A DNA stretch of 64,000 nt from Streptomyces sp. S3(2020) (GCF_013044505.1 NZ_JABERD010000025.1:1-64000), one strand, 5' to 3'. Shown: positions 25,063 to 33,734, counted from the stretch's first letter. A program made the numbers and translations. Notes: generated from the letters alone by a model not told the origin.

Positions 25063-25854
25063 ATGAACACAACACCTTTCACTTCTGGCCTGAGCGACCA
25101 CGCGGTGACGATCACACGCGTCGCGGACACGCAATGGCACGCACTCGACGACGACCTGGTGGTCGGCCGCGGGCATGCCCAGCACCGTCCGGACGGACGT
25201 CTGTTCGTCAGCATCGACGCCTGGCACGACACCGCCTTCGACCGGCTCGCCGAGGCGATGCTGGCGCAACTGCCGACGCCGCTGTACACGGTGGTCGACG
25301 AAGCCGACGTCGAGCTGACGGCCGGCTGGCGGCGGGCCGGATTCACGACCCTGCGCCGCGAGTGGGAGTACGTCGTACCGACCGACCCCCAGGTCACAGG
25401 GCTCGAAGCACTCCTGCCACCACCGGGCGTGACGATCGTGCCCGCCGGTCAGACGCACGAGGGCCCGCTGCGAGCGGTGGACCGCGCGATCCGTGACGAA
25501 GTCGAGGCGACCGCCGGATGGCAGTCGATGCCCGCGGAGGTGATCCCGCGTCCCGTAGGGGACACCATCGTCGACCCGTCGAAGTACGCGGTGGCCGCGG
25601 CACCGGACCGCTACCTGGGCCTGATCCGCGTGGTGACGGTGATCCGGCCGCGCATCGGGCTGGTCGCGGTCCGGGCCGGCGAGCAGCGCCGCGGCATCGC
25701 ACGGGCACTGCTGGCCCACGCCCTGGGGAGGCTGCACGACTCCGGGTTCACCGAGGCGTGGACCGAGGTCCACGAGTCCAACCGAGCGGCCTCCGCGCTG
25801 TTCGAGGGCGTCGGCGCCCGGCCGATGAGCAGCAACCTGGAGCTGGTTCGATGA
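25063..25854 (+). CDS. GNAT acetyltransferase, co-transcribed with an IF-1 paralogue
   Basis: 263 residues after a strong GGAGGGAG. The C-terminal half holds the acetyl-CoA site: strand [20 protein letters not shown] with the Q-R-R-G-I-A pyrophosphate loop, then the [20 protein letters not shown] helix. The N-terminal half looks like a degenerate second GNAT lobe ([21 protein letters not shown]), so it is a tandem-fold member. Its stop overlaps the IF-1 start as ATGA. Pairing with a translation factor and control by a leader ORF suggest a role in translation or in resistance to ribosome-targeting compounds; the acetyl acceptor is unknown. Confidence 0.88.
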   Translation: MNTTPFTSGLSDHAVTITRVADTQWHALDDDLVVGRGHAQHRPDGRLFVSIDAWHDTAFDRLAEAMLAQLPTPLYTVVDEADVELTAGWRRAGFTTLRREWEYVVPTDPQVTGLEALLPPPGVTIVPAGQTHEGPLRAVDRAIRDEVEATAGWQSMPAEVIPRPVGDTIVDPSKYAVAAAPDRYLGLIRVVTVIRPRIGLVAVRAGEQRRGIARALLAHALGRLHDSGFTEAWTEVHESNRAASALFEGVGARPMSSNLELVR

Positions 25855-26075
25855 CGAAGCACAAGAACGTCATCGAAGTCGAGGGCAAGGTCGTGGAGTG
25901 CCTGCGCAGCGCCATGTTCACCGTGGAGCTCGGCAACGGCCACCAGGTGCTCGCGCACATCAGCGGGAAGATCCGCAAGAACTACATCAAGATCATGCTG
26001 GAGGACCGAGTACTGGTGGAGCTTCCGCCGTACGACCTGACGCGCGGCCGGATCGTGTTCCGGTACCGGAACTGA
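25851..26075 (+). CDS. infA: Translation initiation factor IF-1, paralogue
   Basis: 74 residues, the full length of IF-1, with the S1/OB-fold hallmarks: [34 protein letters not shown] in two parts, and [13 protein letters not shown]. It differs from the housekeeping actinobacterial protein, which sits in the ribosomal-protein region near rpmJ and begins MAKKQGAIEIEG. Here the N terminus is [10 protein letters not shown] and the partner gene is an acetyltransferase. IF-1 sits in the ribosomal A site during initiation. A second copy under leader control may replace or compete with the normal factor under ribosome stress. A strong terminator follows. Confidence 0.95.
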   Translation: MTKHKNVIEVEGKVVECLRSAMFTVELGNGHQVLAHISGKIRKNYIKIMLEDRVLVELPPYDLTRGRIVFRYRN

Positions 26076-26108
26076 CGGCGGTCGGCCCCTTCCGCGTCAC
26101 CTGATCCC

Positions 26109-26143
26109 GGGGTCCGGTCACAGGGTTTCCGTGACCGGACCCC
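26109..26143. terminator. Bidirectional terminator
   Basis: Perfect 13-base stem (GGGGTCCGGTCAC / GTGACCGGACCCC), nine-base loop. It ends the GNAT-IF-1 unit and overlaps the last codons of the convergent SUKH gene. Confidence 0.9.
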
Positions 26144-26711
26144 GCCAGGGTGCGTTCGCCACGGTCGCCGGGGAGGTGAGTCCCAGAGCGCGGTTGTCCT
26201 TGCCGTCCCGCAGGTGGTCCAGCCAACGTTCGTACCAGGAAAGGAAGTCCGGGGCCGAGGAGACGTTCGGGGGCCAGAAGCCGTCGGCGTTGCCGATGAG
26301 CATGCGGCCGGTGAGGGGACCGGTCACGCCGATGAGGCACAGATCGGTGCAGCCCATCTCGACGATGTGGAGGAACAGGTCTCCTCGCAGCGCGTCCGGG
26401 TGGTCCACGTGGTGGAATCCCCGCGGAGTGCCGTCCGGCGGCTGCCGGTCCATGGTGTACAGCCTGCACTCCGCCAGCGGAAGCAGACCGTAGAAAGGGC
26501 CGGCACCGCTGCCCCCGAGTTCGACAAGGAACGTGCGGTACGCCGCAGGCAGTTCGATGTGGTGCTCGCCCTCGAAGGCGTCCGCCCGCGCGGAACTGAT
26601 GCGCGGGCCGACACGAAACGCGTGACGCTCGGCGCCCTCCGAGTGGCTGCGCCCCACCTGGTACGGGACCTTCGCCAGCTTCGAGCGGATACGCGATGTA
26701 CGGGAGTCCAT
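26118..26711 (-). CDS. SMI1/KNR4 (SUKH) domain protein
   Basis: 197 residues from the ATG at 26711. The SUKH core is visible: IELPAAYRTFLVELGGSGAG, then FYGLLPLAEC and a tail with FLSWYERWLDHL. This superfamily is best known as immunity proteins against contact-dependent or polymorphic toxins, though many Streptomyces members are lone genes. No toxin gene is adjacent. The C terminus overlaps the terminator shared with IF-1. Confidence 0.8.
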   Translation of the reverse strand: MDSRTSRIRSKLAKVPYQVGRSHSEGAERHAFRVGPRISSARADAFEGEHHIELPAAYRTFLVELGGSGAGPFYGLLPLAECRLYTMDRQPPDGTPRGFHHVDHPDALRGDLFLHIVEMGCTDLCLIGVTGPLTGRMLIGNADGFWPPNVSSAPDFLSWYERWLDHLRDGKDNRALGLTSPATVANAPWRGPVTETL

Positions 26712-27220
26712 CGGAGGATCTCTTCTCTCGTCCGGCGCCACGGCGAGAGCGTGGTCCGCCCTCCCCGGTGCCGTCGGCAAAGCCTACGAGATCTTCGCGG
26801 GCCGGGTCAGTTCCTGAAGGGCGACCGGCATCTGTGGGCTTTCGAGGGGATGCCAGGACGAAGGAGCCCTCGACGACGGCGGGAGCCGCCGCTCCGAGGG
26901 CGTGGGAGCACAGGGCCACGCCTTGGGGTGTGGTACTCAGGTGGCCGGGCCGTGGGTGAAGAGGTCGTTGAGATGGGCCCGGACGGCAGCCCGGAATCCG
27001 GGCGCGCGTCGGTCGAGCACAACGGTTCGGCGGCGCCCAGCAGTTCAGCGTCGTAGGCATCGATACCCGGACCCGGCCAGGCCCGCACCTGCCGGACCAT
27101 CCCGCATCCACCGACCGCCGCCACAGCCCGGCCGAGAGAATGTGCGCGTGGATGTCGATCCAGGCAGGCTGTGTTCGACGCAAGGGTGAGAGAAGGCCAT
27201 CAACACGAGAGGTGAAGGCC
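26712..27220. other. Non-coding or decayed region of about 500 bases
   Basis: No credible complete gene. On the minus strand near 26941-27030 a short frame ending FRAAVRAHLNDLFTHGPAT has gene-like composition and could be the end of a lost gene, but it has no start or upstream homology. The rest looks like intergenic sequence. The promoter of the reductase gene at 27221 must be at the right end. Confidence 0.4.
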
Positions 27221-27859
27221 ATGCCCAAGGTCCGGGTGCACAACGTGACGATCTCCCTCGACGGCTTCGTCGCCGGCACGAACCAGCGACTGGACGCCCC
27301 CTTCGGTGACGGCGTCGGCTGGGGCGACGAGCTGCACAGCTGGTTCGTCTCCGCGTCGGAGGACGCCGCCGCCGGCAAGACCGGAATCGACGTCGACCAC
27401 TTCGTCCGCGGCGATCAGAACATCGGCGCCACGATCATGGGCCGGAACATGTTCGGGCCGCAGCGCGGGCCGTGGCAGGACGAGTCCTGGAAGGGCTGGT
27501 GGGGCGACAATCCGCCCTACCACCACGACGTTTTCGTGCACACCCACCATCTGCGCCCGACGCTGGAGATGGCCGGCGGAACGGCCTTTCACTTCACCGA
27601 CGAACCGGTGGAGACGGTGCTGCGGCGTGCGTTCGACGCCGCGGACGGCAAAGACGTCCGGATCGGCGGCGGCGCCGCGGTCATCCAGCAGTACCTGCGC
27701 GCCAGGCTGATCGACGAGCTCCACCTGGTGATCGCGCCGATGCTCATCGGGCGAGGGGAGCGGCTGCTGGAGAACCTGGGCGAGGGGACCGACGGCTACC
27801 GCGTGGCCGAGCTGGTCGGCTCCCCGACCGTCACCCACGCGCTCCTGGTCCGCCGCTGA
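27221..27859 (+). CDS. Dihydrofolate-reductase-family (RibD C-terminal) protein
   Basis: 212 residues after GAGAGGTG. The NADPH-binding reductase fold is shown by VTISLDGFVAGTNQ at the N terminus, MGRNMFGPQRGPW near residue 75, and KDVRIGGGAAVIQQYLRARL with DELHLVIAPMLIGRGERL near the C terminus. It belongs to the YyaP/RibD_C group, whose members reduce pterin- or flavin-like substrates or are uncharacterised. It is not the folate-pathway enzyme. Monocistronic, convergent with the serine hydrolase. Confidence 0.9.
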   Translation: MPKVRVHNVTISLDGFVAGTNQRLDAPFGDGVGWGDELHSWFVSASEDAAAGKTGIDVDHFVRGDQNIGATIMGRNMFGPQRGPWQDESWKGWWGDNPPYHHDVFVHTHHLRPTLEMAGGTAFHFTDEPVETVLRRAFDAADGKDVRIGGGAAVIQQYLRARLIDELHLVIAPMLIGRGERLLENLGEGTDGYRVAELVGSPTVTHALLVRR

Positions 27860-27928
27860 CACCCCCGGCGACGGGCGGCGGCGCCCACTCTGTCCGTTCC
27901 CGTGCCGGTGAACCGCCACCGGGTCCGG

Positions 27929-29071
27929 TCAGGCAGGACGCCGCACCCGGTCGGCGATGTCCTGTGTCAGCTCCAGATGATCGTCCTCGAGATTCCACTT
28001 CCCTTCCCGGTAGGCGTGGTTGGTCACCCAGAACACCATCGTCCCGTCGCGGCGGAACTCCGCGACGGTCGCCAGCGACCAGTCGTTGCCCCCGTCGTGC
28101 CAAGCGAACCGGTCGTCGTCGGAGCCGACGACGACCCAGCCGTACCCGTAGGAGCCGTCGACCTCGGGTACCCGCACATGCGGGGCGAACAGCTTCAGCT
28201 TCGCGGCGGGGGACAGGACGGCATCCCCGGTGAGGGCGCGGTGCCAGCGGAACATGTCCCGGGCGGTGGAGAGCATCCCGCCGTTGCCGCGCAGATTCCA
28301 GTACGGCCCGTCAGGAGCCCATGGGTGGTCCATCGGCCGTCCCTGTGCGCGCCCGTGCTCGTCGTACTCGACGGCGACCTGCGCGCGCCTCCAGTCGGGC
28401 AGCACATAGCCGGTGCGGGTCATCCCGGCGGGTCGGAACAGGTGCCGGGCGAGGAAGTGTTCGTAGCTCTCCCCGGAGACCTTCTCGATGACCGCGGCGA
28501 GCAGGCTGTAGCCGAGGTTCGAGTAGTGGAACTCCTTGCCGGGACCCGATTGCAGGGGGGCCTTCATCGCCTGGGCCAGCATCTGTGCGCGCGTCAGCGG
28601 GTCGTAGTCGTCGCCGAGCGACTGGGGCAGGCCCGCCGTGTGGGTGAGGAGCTGGTGCAGGGTGATGGTCCTCTTGTCGTCGGGCACCCGTCCGAGATGC
28701 CTACCGATCGGGTCGCTGACCTGGAGCTTGCCGGCCATCTCCAGTTTGAGGATCGCTGCGGCGGTGAACTGTTTCGTGATCGACATGACGTCGTACACGG
28801 TGTCGCAGGTCGCGGGGGCCTTTGCCGCACGGTCGGACAGTCCACGCCCCGCACAGTGCGTGAGCCTGTCCCCTCGGGCGGTGGCCACGGTGATGCCGGG
28901 CCCCTCGGGGAGCGCCCCGTCGAGGAAGCGTTCGACGGCCGGGTCGATGGGGTCCCGTACCGAGGCCGCCTGTTTCCCGTCGCCGGTCCCCGTTCCGGCC
29001 ACGGTGTGGACATCCGAGCACCCGACGAGTGCGAGCGCGAGCAACAGCGCGAGGGAACCGAGGCGGGCCAC
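27929..29071 (-). CDS. Lipoprotein serine hydrolase, beta-lactamase/DD-peptidase class C fold
   Basis: 380 residues from the GTG at 29071, which follows GGAGG; the signal VARLGSLALLLALALVGC ends in a lipobox. Catalytic motifs of the class C family: SITK (S-x-x-K, near residue 95), YSNLGYS (Y-x-N, near 180), and HDGGNDW in place of KTG. Likely an extracellular esterase or peptidase rather than a true beta-lactamase. No resistance claim is made. The upstream flank holds four copies of AAGACA at 29082-29105. Confidence 0.9.
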   Translation of the reverse strand: MARLGSLALLLALALVGCSDVHTVAGTGTGDGKQAASVRDPIDPAVERFLDGALPEGPGITVATARGDRLTHCAGRGLSDRAAKAPATCDTVYDVMSITKQFTAAAILKLEMAGKLQVSDPIGRHLGRVPDDKRTITLHQLLTHTAGLPQSLGDDYDPLTRAQMLAQAMKAPLQSGPGKEFHYSNLGYSLLAAVIEKVSGESYEHFLARHLFRPAGMTRTGYVLPDWRRAQVAVEYDEHGRAQGRPMDHPWAPDGPYWNLRGNGGMLSTARDMFRWHRALTGDAVLSPAAKLKLFAPHVRVPEVDGSYGYGWVVVGSDDDRFAWHDGGNDWSLATVAEFRRDGTMVFWVTNHAYREGKWNLEDDHLELTQDIADRVRRPA

Positions 29072-29081
29072 GCGTACCTCC

Positions 29082-29105
29082 AAGACAAAGACAAAGACAA
29101 AGACA
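29082..29105. repeat. Hexanucleotide tandem repeat
   Basis: Four exact copies of AAGACA just upstream of the serine hydrolase start, inside its expected leader and AT-rich by local standards. Its ribosome binding site lies immediately next to it at 29076-29081, so copy number could affect expression. Confidence 0.9.
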
Positions 29106-29242
29106 ACGAGAACGACGACGACAGATGTGAGGCCGAGGCTGACCGCCGCTCCCCGAACCCTTCAACACCGGGTCTGTGCGAGCTTGTGCGAGTTCCTGTA
29201 CGCGCAGGTCAGCGCCGCACACCGAATCGGAGGGACACCCCT

Positions 29243-29698
29243 GTGACGCCACCGCCCGTGCCGCCCCGCACCGCTGAACAGGCCGCTTTCATGGCCGAGT
29301 TGCGCCGTCTCAAGGCCTGGTCGGGCCTCAGCTACCGGGAGTTGGAGCGTGCGGCGGCCGCGGCGGGCGAAGTGCTGCCGTACTCGACGGCCGCGACCAT
29401 GCTCCGCCGGGACCGCCTGCCCCGCGAGGCCGTTCTCGTCGCCTTCCTCGTCGCCTGCGGACTCGGCGCCGAGGACACCCGGCGGTGGGTGGCCGCCCGC
29501 CGCGAACTCGCCATGGGCGCACGGCCTTTGCCCGCCCCGGCCCCGCAGCCGTCCGTGCGGCGACGCCCGCCGCGCCTGCTGCTCGCGGTCGTCGGCGCCG
29601 CAGCGGCCCTCTCGTTCCTGGCCGGCGTCGGCGTGACAGCGATCGGCACGTTGACCGTGCAGGAGGAACAGACGGTGGAGGACATGCACCGGCCCTGA
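29243..29698 (+). CDS. Membrane-anchored XRE-like HTH protein
   Basis: 151 residues from a GTG eight bases after GGAGGG. Residues 10-80 form an HTH of the Streptomyces XRE type (FMAELRRLKAWSGLSYRELE, then LPYSTAATMLRRDRLPREA). A proline-rich linker and arginines precede a single membrane helix (LLLAVVGAAAALSFLAGV), and about 25 residues lie outside. DNA-binding domains tethered to the membrane in this way are common in Streptomyces, with unknown signals. Divergent from the serine hydrolase. Confidence 0.8.
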   Translation: MTPPPVPPRTAEQAAFMAELRRLKAWSGLSYRELERAAAAAGEVLPYSTAATMLRRDRLPREAVLVAFLVACGLGAEDTRRWVAARRELAMGARPLPAPAPQPSVRRRPPRLLLAVVGAAAALSFLAGVGVTAIGTLTVQEEQTVEDMHRP

Positions 29699-29868
29699 AG
29701 CCCCACGTGCGATGGGCGCCCCGAGGTACCGGGTGGCCTTCCGGCCAACTTCAGCCGGCCGGCCGCCGTACCGCCTGTGACGGATGGACAGCCGGCGGTC
29801 TTCTGTGCGCAAGCTTCCGCCCGCAGGATCTGCATGTCCATGGCACTCTCGACGGTAAGGAAGCGCCT

Positions 29869-31173
29869 GTGAGAACGACGCACCGCACCGCACGAAGAGC
29901 GGCGGCCACCGCCGTGCTGGCCACCCTCCTCGCCACGTCCCCCGTCACCGCGGCGGACCTGCCGACGGTGACCGCCACGAGCGAGACCGCCGCACTCTAC
30001 GACGACGCGGCCGGCGGCAACTCCGACGCCGACGACCCCGCGATCTGGCGCGACCCCGCGCACCCCGGACGCAGCCTCGTCGTGGCCACCGCCAAGGAAG
30101 GCGGCCTACGGGTCTACGACCTGGACGCCCGCCTCGTGCAGTCCCTGAAGGCCCCGAAGCTGCCCGCCGAGGACGACGCCCCGGGGCGCTTCAACAACGT
30201 CGACCTAGTCTCCGGTCTGCGCACCTCGACCGGGCGGGCCGACGTGGCGGTCGTGAGCGACCGCGGCAACGACCGCCTGCGGATCTACCGCATCGCACCC
30301 TCCCGCCCCGGCGGCCCCCTCACCGACATCACCGACCCGGCGGCAGCGCCCGTCTTCTCCACCGACCAGGCCGAGATCAACGAACAGCGCACCGCATACG
30401 GCCTGGCCACTTGGAAGGACACGACCACAGGACGGTCGTATGCCCTGGTCAGCCAACGTGAACGCACCCGCCTGGCGCTGCTCGAACTCGTCCCGGCCGC
30501 AGCCGGCACGGTGGGCTACCGCAAGGTCCGCACCCTCGACCTCCCGTCCTCCTTCCGGCTGCCGAACGGCACCTCCTGGACCCCCTGCCTGGAACCCGGC
30601 GAACTTCCGCAGGTCGAGGGCATGGTCGTCGACCCGGCCACCGGCACGCTCTACGCCGGCCAGGAGGACGTGGGCATCTGGCGGCTGCGCGCGGACCTCA
30701 CCGGCAGGCCCGTCCTGGTGGACAGGGTCAAGGAGTACGGCGTGCCGGGGACGTACGACGAGGAGAGCGAGGAGTGCGCGCCGGGTGCCGACCCCGGATA
30801 CGGCGGCACCCGCCTGTCGGCCGACGTCGAAGGCCTGACGCTCTATCAAGAGCGGGACGGGGACGGCTACTTGCTCGCCTCCGGTCAGGGCGACAACACC
30901 TTCGCCCTGTACGACCGCGAGGTGAGCGAGGGCAACGAGTACGAGGGCGGCTTCCGGATCGCCGCGGCCTCACCGGACCTCGACAGCGTGGAGGAGTGCG
31001 ACGGAGCGGCCGTCCTGAACGCCCCGCTGGGCGACCGTTATCCGCGCGGCCTGCTCGTGGTCCAGGACGGCCAGGAGACACCCGAGGTGCCGGACGGCGA
31101 GGGCGGCACGCGTACGGCGACCGGCTTCAAGTTCATCGACCTCGGCGCGGTCGTGGACGCCACCGACATGTGA
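29869..31173 (+). CDS. Secreted beta-propeller phytase (3-phytase)
   Basis: 434 residues from a GTG after AAGGAAG. A Sec signal peptide ends near SPVTAADLP. The mature part is a calcium-dependent six-bladed propeller: DDPAIWRDPAHPGRSLVVAT, then YDLDARLVQSL, VDLVSGLRTSTGRADVAVVS, QVEGMVVDPATGTLYAGQED, and GYLLASGQGDNTFALYDRE. Acidic residues for calcium and phytate are conserved. It releases phosphate from myo-inositol hexakisphosphate outside the cell, so phosphate control would be expected, although I see no clear PHO box. Confidence 0.9.
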   Translation: MRTTHRTARRAAATAVLATLLATSPVTAADLPTVTATSETAALYDDAAGGNSDADDPAIWRDPAHPGRSLVVATAKEGGLRVYDLDARLVQSLKAPKLPAEDDAPGRFNNVDLVSGLRTSTGRADVAVVSDRGNDRLRIYRIAPSRPGGPLTDITDPAAAPVFSTDQAEINEQRTAYGLATWKDTTTGRSYALVSQRERTRLALLELVPAAAGTVGYRKVRTLDLPSSFRLPNGTSWTPCLEPGELPQVEGMVVDPATGTLYAGQEDVGIWRLRADLTGRPVLVDRVKEYGVPGTYDEESEECAPGADPGYGGTRLSADVEGLTLYQERDGDGYLLASGQGDNTFALYDREVSEGNEYEGGFRIAAASPDLDSVEECDGAAVLNAPLGDRYPRGLLVVQDGQETPEVPDGEGGTRTATGFKFIDLGAVVDATDM

Positions 31174-31324
31174 TCCTTCCGCGGTGTTCGAGCACATCGG
31201 GCTGGCGGGTCCGGCATGGAGAGTGCGTGAAGACTGCCGGAACGTGGCAATGAAGTGCCCCGTCGCTCTGTGTGAGGCTCTGACCAAGCCGGAGATCAGC
31301 GACGGGGTGAGAGGGGGACGGCAC

Positions 31325-31834
31325 ATGGCCTGGTTCCTCGGACTCGGCATCACGGGGGTAGTGCTGCTCGCCCTGTCGCTGGTCTTCGACGGCGTACTGG
31401 ACAGCGCTCTCGACGGTTCGCTGGACGGCGTTCTCGACGGGTGGTTGTCGTTGCCGGTCGTCGCCGCGTTCGTGGCGATGACCGGCTTCGGCGGGGCCAT
31501 CGCCCTGGGCGCGGCGGGCGCCGGTCCCGGGGGCGCCACGATCGTGGGCGCCGCGTGCGGGGCGGGAACGGCCTGGCTGACCTACCGTTTCAGCCGTGTC
31601 CTGATGCGTGATCAGACAGCCTCCACCCCGACCGGGAACGACCTCGTGGGTACGTCGGGCAGCGTGGTCACGGCCATCCCGGTGGACGGTTACGGCGAGG
31701 TGCTGCTCCGACTCGCCGGTCAGCCGGTCAAGTTCGCCGCCCGCAGCGCGGGTCCGGTGGCGCGGGGCGCCGAGGTGTGGGTGGAGGCGGCGCTGTCCGC
31801 CACGTCGGTCGCGGTCCGTCCCGTGGACCGCTGA
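31325..31834 (+). CDS. NfeD-like membrane protein
   Basis: 169 residues after GGGGG. It has an N-terminal helix, then an unusual run of near-repeats (FDGVLDSALDGSLDGVLD) and two or three more helices. The soluble C-terminal OB-fold is typical of NfeD (GTSGSVVTAIPVDGYGEVLL and ARGAEVWVEAAL). It is upstream of a flotillin, the standard NfeD-flotillin pairing that organises membrane microdomains. Confidence 0.85.
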   Translation: MAWFLGLGITGVVLLALSLVFDGVLDSALDGSLDGVLDGWLSLPVVAAFVAMTGFGGAIALGAAGAGPGGATIVGAACGAGTAWLTYRFSRVLMRDQTASTPTGNDLVGTSGSVVTAIPVDGYGEVLLRLAGQPVKFAARSAGPVARGAEVWVEAALSATSVAVRPVDR

Positions 31835-31891
31835 TTCCTCTTCGATTCCCTTTCTTCTTCGATTCCCTTCTCTTCTCTCTTTTCTTCTTTC
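31835..31891 (+). repeat. Polypyrimidine tract with a 13-base direct repeat
   Basis: Almost pure C/T on the plus strand for 57 bases between the NfeD-like and flotillin genes, with CTTCGATTCCCTT repeated at 31840-31852 and 31857-31869. Purine-free leaders this long are rare in such genomes. Confidence 0.85.
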
Positions 31892-31914
31892 GTACGTGAT
31901 TCGGGGGCGTTGTA

Positions 31915-33432
31915 ATGAGTCCTGTCGTCTTTGCCGTGGTGGGAGTGGTCGTACTCCTCGTGTTGCTGGCACTGGTCGTGGTCACCCGCTACAAGGTCGC
32001 GGGTCCGAGTGAGGCGTTCATCGTCACCGGCCGGCGGGGCAAGAAGGCTACCGACCCGGACACCGGCCGGGTGTTCACCGACAACAGCGGGCAGAAGGTC
32101 GTGGTCGGCGGCGGGGTGTTCGTCGTGCCGTTCGTGCAGCAGAAGTTCACCCTCGACCTGTCCTCCCGGCACATCCCGGTCGCGGTGCGTGCCGCGGTGA
32201 CCCTGCGCGGGGTGAAGGCCAATCTGGACGGCGTCGCGATCGTCAAGGTCGGTGGCACGGAGGACTCCATCCGGGCCGCCGCACAGCGGTTCCTGATGCA
32301 GCAGGACGGCATCGTCGGCTTCACCCAGGAAGTGCTGTCCGGTGCGCTGCGGGCCATCGTGGGGCGGATGTCGGTGGAGGACGTCATCCGTGACCGGGCG
32401 GCGTTCGCCGGGCAGGTCGCGGAGGAGGCGGAGGCGAGCCTGTCCGGGCAGGGCCTGGTGCTGGACGCCTTCCAGATCCAGGACATCACCACCGAGGGCT
32501 CCTACCTGGAGGATCTGGGCCGGCCGGAGGCCGCCCGCGTCAAGCAGGAGGCGGACATCGCCGAGGCCGTCGCCCGGCGGATCGCCGAACAGGCGCGGTT
32601 GAAGGCCGAGGAGGAGATCGCGGTCGCTCAGCGGACCTTCTACCTCAGGCAGGCCGAGATCAAGGCCGAGACCGACGAGGCCGCGGCTCGCGCCGCTGCT
32701 GCCGGGCCGCTGGCCGAGGCGGCCCGGGAGCAGGAGATCCTCACCCAGCAGGAGAAGGTCGCCGAGCGGCAGGCCGCGCTGACCGACCGTCAGCTCGACA
32801 CCCAGGTCCGCAAGCCGGCCGATGCCCAGAGGTACGCCGCCGAACAGGAGGCCGAGGCCAAGCGGGTGGCCCGGGTCAAGCAGGCCGAGGCGGAGAAGGC
32901 GGCGGGCATCGCGGCCGCGCAGGCCGAGGCCGAGCGGGCCCGGCTGACGGGCGAGGGCGAGAAGCAGCGCCGTAGCGCGCTGGCCGAGGCGGGGGCCGTC
33001 GAGGGTCTGAAGCAGGGTGAGGCGGAGCGGTCGCGGCGTGCGGCGATCGCGGAGGCGGTACGGCTGGAGGGCGAGGCCGACGCGGCGGCCATCGGCGCGA
33101 AGGGCGCGGCAGAGGCCGAGGCGATGCACAAGAAGGCCGAAGCGTTCCAGCGGTACGGCGACGCGGCGATCCTCCAGATGCTGGTCGAGGTGCTGCCTGA
33201 GGTCGTGGCCAAGGCGTCCGAGCCGCTCAGCGCGGTGCAGAAGATGACGGTCATCTCCACCGACGGCGCCGGCCGCATTCCCCGCGCGGTCGCCGACAAT
33301 GTCGCCCAGGGCCTTGAACTCCTCGGCTCCACCACGGGCGTCGACCTTGCGGAGCTCCTGAAGGGCGTCACCCAGCGGGCCTCGGCGAAGGCCGGGGAAC
33401 AGCTCAACGGGAAGGTCGAGATCACCCACTGA
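31915..33432 (+). CDS. Flotillin-like SPFH-domain protein
   Basis: 505 residues: an N-terminal membrane helix (VVGVVVLLVLLALVVVTRY), an SPFH/band-7 domain (about 35-200, LDLSSRHIPVAVRAAVTLRG and LDAFQIQDITTEG), then a long coiled coil rich in A, E, K and R (about 215-400), and a C-terminal oligomerisation region. It scaffolds functional membrane microdomains together with the NfeD-like protein. The ribosome binding site is GGGGG. An inverted-repeat terminator lies 12 bases past the stop. Confidence 0.95.
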   Translation: MSPVVFAVVGVVVLLVLLALVVVTRYKVAGPSEAFIVTGRRGKKATDPDTGRVFTDNSGQKVVVGGGVFVVPFVQQKFTLDLSSRHIPVAVRAAVTLRGVKANLDGVAIVKVGGTEDSIRAAAQRFLMQQDGIVGFTQEVLSGALRAIVGRMSVEDVIRDRAAFAGQVAEEAEASLSGQGLVLDAFQIQDITTEGSYLEDLGRPEAARVKQEADIAEAVARRIAEQARLKAEEEIAVAQRTFYLRQAEIKAETDEAAARAAAAGPLAEAAREQEILTQQEKVAERQAALTDRQLDTQVRKPADAQRYAAEQEAEAKRVARVKQAEAEKAAGIAAAQAEAERARLTGEGEKQRRSALAEAGAVEGLKQGEAERSRRAAIAEAVRLEGEADAAAIGAKGAAEAEAMHKKAEAFQRYGDAAILQMLVEVLPEVVAKASEPLSAVQKMTVISTDGAGRIPRAVADNVAQGLELLGSTTGVDLAELLKGVTQRASAKAGEQLNGKVEITH

Positions 33433-33443
33433 ATCTCGCCAGG

Positions 33444-33473
33444 ACCCGTTCACCGTGCGCGTGGTGGGCGGGT
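33444..33473 (+). terminator. Terminator after flotillin gene
   Basis: ACCCGTTCACC pairs with GGTGGGCGGGT over 11 positions (two G-U) around an eight-base loop. Confidence 0.6.
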
Positions 33474-33546
33474 TCTCGTCCGTTGTCGAGCTCTCGTGAA
33501 CTCGATGTCGATCTTTGCCTTTTGGCGTGCGCTAAACTCCTGATCC

Positions 33547-33580
33547 GAGCGCTATCGCTCTGGTGAGCGAATTCTCGCTC
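33547..33580. promoter_or_regulatory. Pair of adjacent palindromes, putative operators
   Basis: GAGCGCTATCGCTC (33547-33560) and GAGCGAATTCTCGCTC (33565-33580) share the half-site GAGCG/CGCTC. They lie just past a possible -10 TAAACT at 33533, about 350 bases before the antiporter gene. Confidence 0.5.
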
Positions 33581-33635
33581 AGTCGTGAAGTCATGGTCGG
33601 CGGTTGGGCCGCTGACGTGAGCCGGGGGGTGTGAC

Positions 33636-33734
33636 ATGGGCCGGGTCGTTCGCGTACGCGTCCACAACTCCGCCCGTGACAGCGTCCCTGATACGGGCGG
33701 CAGCGCCGACCCGAGCCACGTCCTCGCAGGCTGA
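33636..33734 (+). CDS. Possible small protein, 32 residues
   Basis: MGRVVRVRVHNSARDSV and 15 further residues, ATG after GGGGGTG. It lies in a 495-base gap between flotillin and antiporter, downstream of the twin palindromes. No homology known to me. It could be a leader peptide for the antiporter or simply chance. Confidence 0.3.
   Translation: MGRVVRVRVHNSARDSVPDTGGSADPSHVLAG

Noticed and set aside
27905..27922. CCGGTG-N6-CACCGG between convergent genes as a terminator.
   Set aside because: Six-base stem only; too weak to call by eye in such GC-rich sequence.
29082..29120. The AAGACA repeat as a CRISPR-like or satellite element.
   Set aside because: The unit is only six bases with four copies and has no spacers; it is simple slippage.
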